DNA of 64,000 nucleotides, taken from the NCBI GenBank assembly GCA_045636865.1, contig JAZTYJ010000023.1:18792-82791 (forward strand). The letters are read 5' to 3'. Below, piece after piece: positions 58,715-64,000 of the stretch. The position numbers and the translations under genes were made by a program. The stretch comes from SIG480 sp045636865 (lineage in GTDB: Bacteria; Bacillota; Clostridia; Oscillospirales; JAAYXM01). The notes beneath the pieces are model-generated. The model searched no databases. It saw nothing but the letters and a program-made list of their open reading frames with translations, and was not told the DNA's origin. Position 1 is the first letter of the stretch, and every line of letters begins with the position of its first letter.

Positions 58715-61700
58715 ATGAAAAGACTCATCTCAAGCCTTCTCGTTATCGCAATGTGCATTTCATTCTTGCCGGCAGCATTCGCCGCAGAAGATGTACAGGA
58801 TACCGCAGTTGGCAAGGTATTCTCTCTCAAGTTATCATCAGAGTCCTTCAATATCGCTCGCGATATGGACGGCGACGGTGTATTCACTGCAGCAGACGAA
58901 TACAACAACACATCAAGCGCAGCAGCGGACAAGTGGATCCCTGCTAACGCTACATCACAAGCGACCAATGGTGTTAACCCCGGCGCTTACAGACGTGCCG
59001 ACGCAAACAACCTTTGGTATCTCTATCCGGCAGCTCTTGGTACAACATCTGTAAACCATGACTATTTGTTTACATATGATTATACCAACACAGAAGGCGG
59101 AAACCATCCGTGGCACTTCACATACTCAAACGCATACGGTTCAAACATCCGTTGCGGTGGTGACCTTAACAACGGCGACCAGAAGCCGACTTGGTTCACA
59201 CCGGACGTTTACGACTTTGGTATCATGGCTGAGCACGAACTTTATGCAACAGCTCGTATCAAGAGTGGTTCATATCCGTACTTCGCAATCCAGACAAACA
59301 TCCCGACACCGGGTGTTTACTCAGTAAGCCTCACAACACAGGCTCCGCAGAACCTTTTGGATTCAACATACGTTAAGGTTTATGCAGTTCCGGCTCCGGC
59401 AGATGTAACAAACGTTCTCAATCGTGCAGACTTCTCAGACGTTGCTGAATACACGATCGGTACAAAGGCTACAAACATCGGCGCAGCTGATATCGGTACT
59501 TTCAACTTCAAGGAAGCTGGCGAGTACTACATCGTCTTCGAGCTCCGCGATTCAGCAATCGAAAGCGGCGCAGACGTATCTTTGGGTGCAGGCAAGAGTT
59601 GGACACAGCTCTACTTCAACGACATCACATTCACAGGTGTTGCTGATTACGTAAAGACAATCGAAGATGAGTACCTCAACCTCGACATCTCATCAAATGC
59701 ATTCAACATGGCTTATGACTCAGATAGCGACGGTGCATATGACACATACGGCGCAGGCACAAACCAGAATGCAGCTAAGTTCATCCCGACATCAGCATAC
59801 ACAGGTTCTGAAACAGTAGTTGGTGCACAGTACCGTGCTCTCGAAGGTGGCGCTGACTGGTACATCTACCTTTCACAGGAATCTTACTCATCAGTATCTA
59901 TCCAGAACGCATACATCTACACATATGATTATGCTTCACGTACAGAAGGCAGACATCCGTGGAGAATCACAAACTCAACACGTTATGTAACGACAGGTAA
60001 CAACCCGTCAACTGCATACAAGACTGCATACCTCTCAAGAGGAGGTCTCTACATCCCGGCATCTGACTACCACAACACACGTATTCAGAGACAGAACGAA
60101 GCACCGTTCCTTGCAATCGCAACAACAATTGCAACTCCGGGTGTTTACGATCTTGCAATCAAGGCAACAAAAATCACTGACGTTCCTGACACAACATACC
60201 TCTCAGCTTACGTTATAAAGGCTCCGGCAAACGGCAGAGATCTTATAACTCCGGAACATGCGGCAGTAGACAAGGTCGGCGATCAGTTCATTAAGGACCT
60301 TGCAAAAGGCGCAACATTCGGCGAAGTCGAAATCGGGGCTCCGGGCGAATACTACATCCTCATCGAAGTTAACGATGACGCAGCTGTAGCAGGAACAGTT
60401 ACAGTTCCGAACACCATGAGATGGTGGCTCAATAGCATCACTCTCGATGGTAAGGCTGAAATTGCTGAAGAGCTCAAGGGCATCGTCCTCGACAAGGCTT
60501 CAGCTACAATCCCGGTAGGTGGAACATATGACCTTAAGGTTAAAGAAAACTACAAGATCGCAGGTTTGGTAGATTCAGACCTCGAAGGCGTAGAGTTCTC
60601 ATCAGATAACGCTGACATCACAGTTTCAGCTACAGGTACAATTACTGCTAACGCAGCAGGCACAGCAACAATCACAGTTACTAAGGGTGATGTCTCAGCT
60701 ACATTTGCAGTTACTGCAGAAGAAGACACACTCACAGGTCTTAACCTCAACACAGCTTCACTTGCTCTTAAGGAAGGCGACACATACACTCTCAAGGTTT
60801 CAGAGACATACAAGTACGCAGGTACTGTTGCATCAAACCTCGAAGGTGTTGAATTTACATCAGACAACGCTGCAGTTTCAGTTTCAGCAGCAGGCGTTAT
60901 CACAGCAAACGCAGCAGGTTATGCAACTATCACAGCTACAAAGGGCGGCCTCAAGGCAGCGTGCCTCGTAACTGTTGAATCAGCAGACGCTCTCACACCG
61001 GTCAGCTACGTATTCTCACACGCAGCATTCGGCGGCACACAGGGCACAGTTGATATGCAGCTCTATGACATCGCATTTGACGATATCGACACATCAGTAT
61101 CATCAGGCAGATGGGGTCTTGCAGAGAAGGGTATCGTTATCGAAGAAGGCGAAATGCCTGAAGACGATGAGATCAAGGCTATGCAGTACCAGTCATTTGC
61201 TCCTGAGGCAGGTTCAGCTTGCATCCACAGAACAGGTAACTTCTTCTACACAACAATGCCGTTTATCAACGGTGCTCCGGCAAACTTCGCTCCGGACGAC
61301 GCAAGCTATCCGGCACGTTTGATGATGATCGAAGTTCCGACATCAGGCGAGTACATCCCGTCAATCACACTCGGCGCAACATACAACGGCCAGAAGATGA
61401 AGCTCTTCCTCGTTCCGGTTACAGAAGACAACGAAACATGGAACGCAAGAGAAGTTGCAAAGGCTGTAACATATGAAGACTTCGTTGGTTCATATGATCC
61501 GGCAAACGGTATGAGGCACACATTCGCTCCGAAGGAAATCGAAGAAGGCGTTTACTATCTCCTCTTCGCAGCTGACGGCAGAAGCACAACTACAGTAGAA
61601 TCAGTAGTTTCATCTCTCTACGTTGCATCATTCGACCTCGGCGTTCCGCAGCCGTCAATCTCAGCTGAAGGAAAGACTATTAAGCTCAACATCGGCTCAA

Positions 61701-64000
61701 AGTCATTCAACTCAGCTCTTGATACAAACGGCAACGGCGTCTACGGCGACGAAGGCGACACAATCTTCGGTGATTCAACAGCATCAAAGTTCATCCCGGC
61801 AAGCGCATACACAGGTTCTGAAACATCAGCAGGTGCACAGTACCGCGAAGTTAACACTAACTGGTACATCTACCTCAACCAGACATCACTTGCAGATTCA
61901 CAGAACCTCCCGTATGTCTTCACATACGATTATGCAAACACAGTAGACGGTAACCATCCGTGGCACTTCACAAAGGATGCAGCTTACATGGGTTACTGCA
62001 TCCAGGGCAGCGACAAGAGCTCAACAAAAACAATCAGGGGCTTCTTGATGAACGGCGCATACCAGACTGAAACATCAGTTTACCACAGCGCACGTACAAC
62101 AAGCCCGGCAACACGTCCGTACTTTGCAATCCAGACAAACATCCCGTATGTTGGTACATACGACTTCGCAGCTGAAGTTACAGCTGTAAACCTTGTTCCG
62201 GACGGCATGTACCTCAACTTCTACGTTGTTCCGGCAGCATCAGGCGTCAGCCGTGGTGAGTTCCAGAAGACAGAGAACTTCGCAGGTACAACAAACATCA
62301 AGGCTCCGACAGCAGGTAAGCTCGGTGAAGTTACAATCACAGCTCCGGGCGAATACTACATCATCGTCGAGACAGCTGAAGATGGCACAAGCGGTGCACA
62401 GGCAAAAACACAGTGGTACCTCAAGAACATCACTCTTACAGGTACAGCAGGTTACGAGGCAGAAGACATTCTCGAAGGCGTAGAATTCTTCAAGCATCCG
62501 TACGTTGAAAACACAAAGACTGTTGACCTCATGCTCATCGAAAAGTGGTCAGAATCAGGCTACGTCCTCGCTGACAACGAAATGTACATGTACGAGTCTT
62601 CAGACGAAGGCATCGCATCAGTTGACGAGTACGGTGTTGTTACAGGTGCTGCAGACGAAGGTGTTGCAGAAATCACTGCTATCAACTTCGACGACGAGTC
62701 AATCATGGCAACAGCATACGTAACAGCTATTCCGGAGTTCATTGCTCTCGAAGGCATCGCATTCGCAGACGATAGCATCACAGTTGACGCTTTGACAGCA
62801 GGCGCTGTTAAGGTTGAGTTTACTCCGGCTAACGCAACAAATAAGGATGTCATCTACTCAACACAGGATGAAGGTATTATCGAGCTCAACGCAGCAACAG
62901 GTGCATTCAACGCACTCGCTGCAGGTACAGCTACAGTTACAGCAACTTCTAAGGAAGGCGGCTTCACAGATACAATCACTGTAACAGTCGTTCCGGAAGT
63001 TACTTACGAAGGCATTAAGGACTTCACATACATCACAACAGTTGACGCATTCAACTATGACAAGATGGTTGGTGAAGCAGGCGTTACAGACAACGTATTG
63101 AACGGTTACTACTACCGTGACCTTATTGCTGAAGGTATTATCCCGTCTGGCAAGGGAGCAGTTATGTTCATGAACGGCGCAATCGCTGATCCTGAACTCA
63201 TCATCCCGGCAGACTACTACGGCAACGCTAACGAAGCATTCTCAGCTATGAACCTCGATGCAACAGATGCATGGAAGTTCGTTGGCGCAAAGGCAGTTTC
63301 AGCTGCAGCAGCAACACCGTTCCAGATCCGCGGTGCTGAAGAAGACGACGGTCTCCACCCGTACTTCGACACAGCAGAATATGCTGATGACGCAACAGCT
63401 CCGTTTATCGCTCTCAGCGTAAACGTTCCTGAAGCAGGTACTTATGCACTCAGCACAAACTTCAAGCGCCATGGTAAATCACCGGCTCCGGCAGTTTACT
63501 TCTTCAAGGATGAAGCTGGCGTATACGAAGATGCATCATTCATCGCTTCAGCTACAAAGCTCGGTTATGTAGATGCACAGAACACATTGAAGGAAGGCTA
63601 TAAGTTCGTTGGTAACGAATTCGAAGTAGCAGAAGCAGGCAACTACGTTGTAGCATTTGTTATGGACGAAACAAGCTTGGCAATGAACGATTCAGCTCTT
63701 AACGCTCACGGCTTGTTGGCAACTCAGTACATGTCACTCATGGGCATTAAGCTCACACAGACAGCAGCTGCTGAAGTTGAACCGGAAGAACCGGAAGAAC
63801 CGGCATTCGCACCGACATTCACAAGATCAGGTAGAAACTTTGTACTTGAATCAGAAATCAAGTTCAACGTAAACCTCCAGCTCGGCGATCTCGGCGAGTA
63901 CACACTCGACGATATCAAGGAGAACGTAGGTGTTCTTGTCTGGTCAGTAAATCTCCCGGCAAGCGAAGCAGAAGCAACAGCAGAAACAGCAGAAAAGATC
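58715..64000 (+). CDS. Giant secreted modular surface protein, 3' end beyond the window
   Basis: The frame stays open for 1762 codons to the window edge. A signal peptide (residues 1-23, MKRLISSLLVIAMC start, ending AAFA) is followed by repeated modules. Three start with a calcium-loop-like motif: DMDGDGVFTAADE (50-62), DSDSDGAYDTYG (335-346) and DTNGNGVYGDEGD (1003-1015), each with an HPW motif 78-81 residues later (H131, H414, H1081). Each ends with beta-rich segments of the type PYFAIQTNIP and GEYYI. Two Big_2-like domains lie at about 586-758 and further ones at about 1254-1429; an EPEEPEEP linker is near 1688. I do not recognise the whole protein. Adhesion or S-layer-like coating is plausible. 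Codon use is extremely uniform (Thr ACA, Ser TCA, Phe TTC), suggesting very high expression. Confidence 0.88.
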   Translation, partial: MKRLISSLLVIAMCISFLPAAFAAEDVQDTAVGKVFSLKLSSESFNIARDMDGDGVFTAADEYNNTSSAAADKWIPANATSQATNGVNPGAYRRADANNLWYLYPAALGTTSVNHDYLFTYDYTNTEGGNHPWHFTYSNAYGSNIRCGGDLNNGDQKPTWFTPDVYDFGIMAEHELYATARIKSGSYPYFAIQTNIPTPGVYSVSLTTQAPQNLLDSTYVKVYAVPAPADVTNVLNRADFSDVAEYTIGTKATNIGAADIGTFNFKEAGEYYIVFELRDSAIESGADVSLGAGKSWTQLYFNDITFTGVADYVKTIEDEYLNLDISSNAFNMAYDSDSDGAYDTYGAGTNQNAAKFIPTSAYTGSETVVGAQYRALEGGADWYIYLSQESYSSVSIQNAYIYTYDYASRTEGRHPWRITNSTRYVTTGNNPSTAYKTAYLSRGGLYIPASDYHNTRIQRQNEAPFLAIATTIATPGVYDLAIKATKITDVPDTTYLSAYVIKAPANGRDLITPEHAAVDKVGDQFIKDLAKGATFGEVEIGAPGEYYILIEVNDDAAVAGTVTVPNTMRWWLNSITLDGKAEIAEELKGIVLDKASATIPVGGTYDLKVKENYKIAGLVDSDLEGVEFSSDNADITVSATGTITANAAGTATITVTKGDVSATFAVTAEEDTLTGLNLNTASLALKEGDTYTLKVSETYKYAGTVASNLEGVEFTSDNAAVSVSAAGVITANAAGYATITATKGGLKAACLVTVESADALTPVSYVFSHAAFGGTQGTVDMQLYDIAFDDIDTSVSSGRWGLAEKGIVIEEGEMPEDDEIKAMQYQSFAPEAGSACIHRTGNFFYTTMPFINGAPANFAPDDASYPARLMMIEVPTSGEYIPSITLGATYNGQKMKLFLVPVTEDNETWNAREVAKAVTYEDFVGSYDPANGMRHTFAPKEIEEGVYYLLFAADGRSTTTVESVVSSLYVASFDLGVPQPSISAEGKTIKLNIGSKSFNSALDTNGNGVYGDEGDTIFGDSTASKFIPASAYTGSETSAGAQYREVNTNWYIYLNQTSLADSQNLPYVFTYDYANTVDGNHPWHFTKDAAYMGYCIQGSDKSSTKTIRGFLMNGAYQTETSVYHSARTTSPATRPYFAIQTNIPYVGTYDFAAEVTAVNLVPDGMYLNFYVVPAASGVSRGEFQKTENFAGTTNIKAPTAGKLGEVTITAPGEYYIIVETAEDGTSGAQAKTQWYLKNITLTGTAGYEAEDILEGVEFFKHPYVENTKTVDLMLIEKWSESGYVLADNEMYMYESSDEGIASVDEYGVVTGAADEGVAEITAINFDDESIMATAYVTAIPEFIALEGIAFADDSITVDALTAGAVKVEFTPANATNKDVIYSTQDEGIIELNAATGAFNALAAGTATVTATSKEGGFTDTITVTVVPEVTYEGIKDFTYITTVDAFNYDKMVGEAGVTDNVLNGYYYRDLIAEGIIPSGKGAVMFMNGAIADPELIIPADYYGNANEAFSAMNLDATDAWKFVGAKAVSAAAATPFQIRGAEEDDGLHPYFDTAEYADDATAPFIALSVNVPEAGTYALSTNFKRHGKSPAPAVYFFKDEAGVYEDASFIASATKLGYVDAQNTLKEGYKFVGNEFEVAEAGNYVVAFVMDETSLAMNDSALNAHGLLATQYMSLMGIKLTQTAAAEVEPEEPEEPAFAPTFTRSGRNFVLESEIKFNVNLQLGDLGEYTLDDIKENVGVLVWSVNLPASEAEATAETAEKI

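Noticed and set aside
58791..63918. Several overlapping reading frames of 60-117 codons on both strands within the giant gene
   Set aside because: They are Ser/Thr/Gln-rich or otherwise low-complexity by-products of the uniform codon use and have no ribosome sites.
1..64000. tRNA, rRNA, insertion sequence, integrase or prophage genes
   Set aside because: None was recognised on either strand.

Overview
The window reads as chromosomal housekeeping DNA of an anaerobic, endospore-forming Clostridia (Firmicutes, low-to-mid GC). Supporting signs are a spoIIAA-spoIIAB-sigF operon, SpoVG, a YlmC/YmxH protein, a SpoIVFA/SpoIVFB-like pair, four classical Gram-positive regulatory elements (T-box, ZTP riboswitch, lysine riboswitch, CIRCE), consensus sigma-A promoters with 17-bp spacers, strong AGGAGG ribosome sites, and a ferredoxin-dependent 2-oxoacid oxidoreductase. 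No rRNA, tRNA, CRISPR array, insertion sequence or prophage was seen. The exact genus cannot be told.

Layout. 1-5.2 kb: comEC (5' end cut), holA, an RNase M5-like gene, then an M23/M50 pair resembling spoIVFA-spoIVFB. 5.1-8.8 kb (minus): ylxM-ffh-rpsP-khpA-rimM-trmD, a translation and protein-targeting operon. 9.0-13.1 kb: an M16 protease-like pair, lgt, folD. 13.2-19.0 kb: yceD-rpmF, a PDZ/radical-SAM protein, der, plsY, gpsA, rluB. 19.1-20.5 kb: an AI-2E family permease (minus) and a 50-residue cysteine-rich peptide. 20.6-28.2 kb: a six-gene aromatic 2-oxoacid operon behind a T-box leader whose specifier reads UAC (tyrosine). 28.2-32.0 kb: a UgtP/MGDG-synthase-like glycosyltransferase, spoVG, murC and a CPBP protease. 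32.1-45.2 kb: a ten-gene operon (purE-C-F-M-N, IMP cyclohydrolase, AICAR transformylase, purD, purL, fhs) behind a ZTP riboswitch. 45.3-47.4 kb: an NhaC-type carrier behind a lysine riboswitch. 47.4-48.9 kb: spoIIA operon. 49-54 kb: a divergent PAP2 protein, tex, a tautomerase-like protein, and groES-groEL under CIRCE. 54-57.7 kb: an rRNA methyltransferase-like gene and a class A PBP. 57.8-58.4 kb: two copies of a MITE-like repeat around a YlmC/YmxH gene. 58.7 kb to the end: an open reading frame of at least 1762 codons for a secreted, modular surface protein.

The strongest biological idea is the T-box operon. A T-box switches genes on when its tRNA is uncharged, that is, during amino acid shortage. 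Here it controls two acyl-CoA ligases, a sodium:solute symporter, both subunits of indolepyruvate:ferredoxin oxidoreductase and a tandem-ACT protein. This fits uptake and activation of an aryl acid and its reductive carboxylation to an aryl-pyruvate, a tyrosine salvage route, better than amino acid breakdown. Other points for a second look are a PurF-like enzyme without the N-terminal catalytic cysteine, a predicted lysine carrier with a signal peptide, the cysteine-rich peptide with a possible sigma-K-type promoter, and the giant repeat protein with regularly placed calcium-loop-like motifs.
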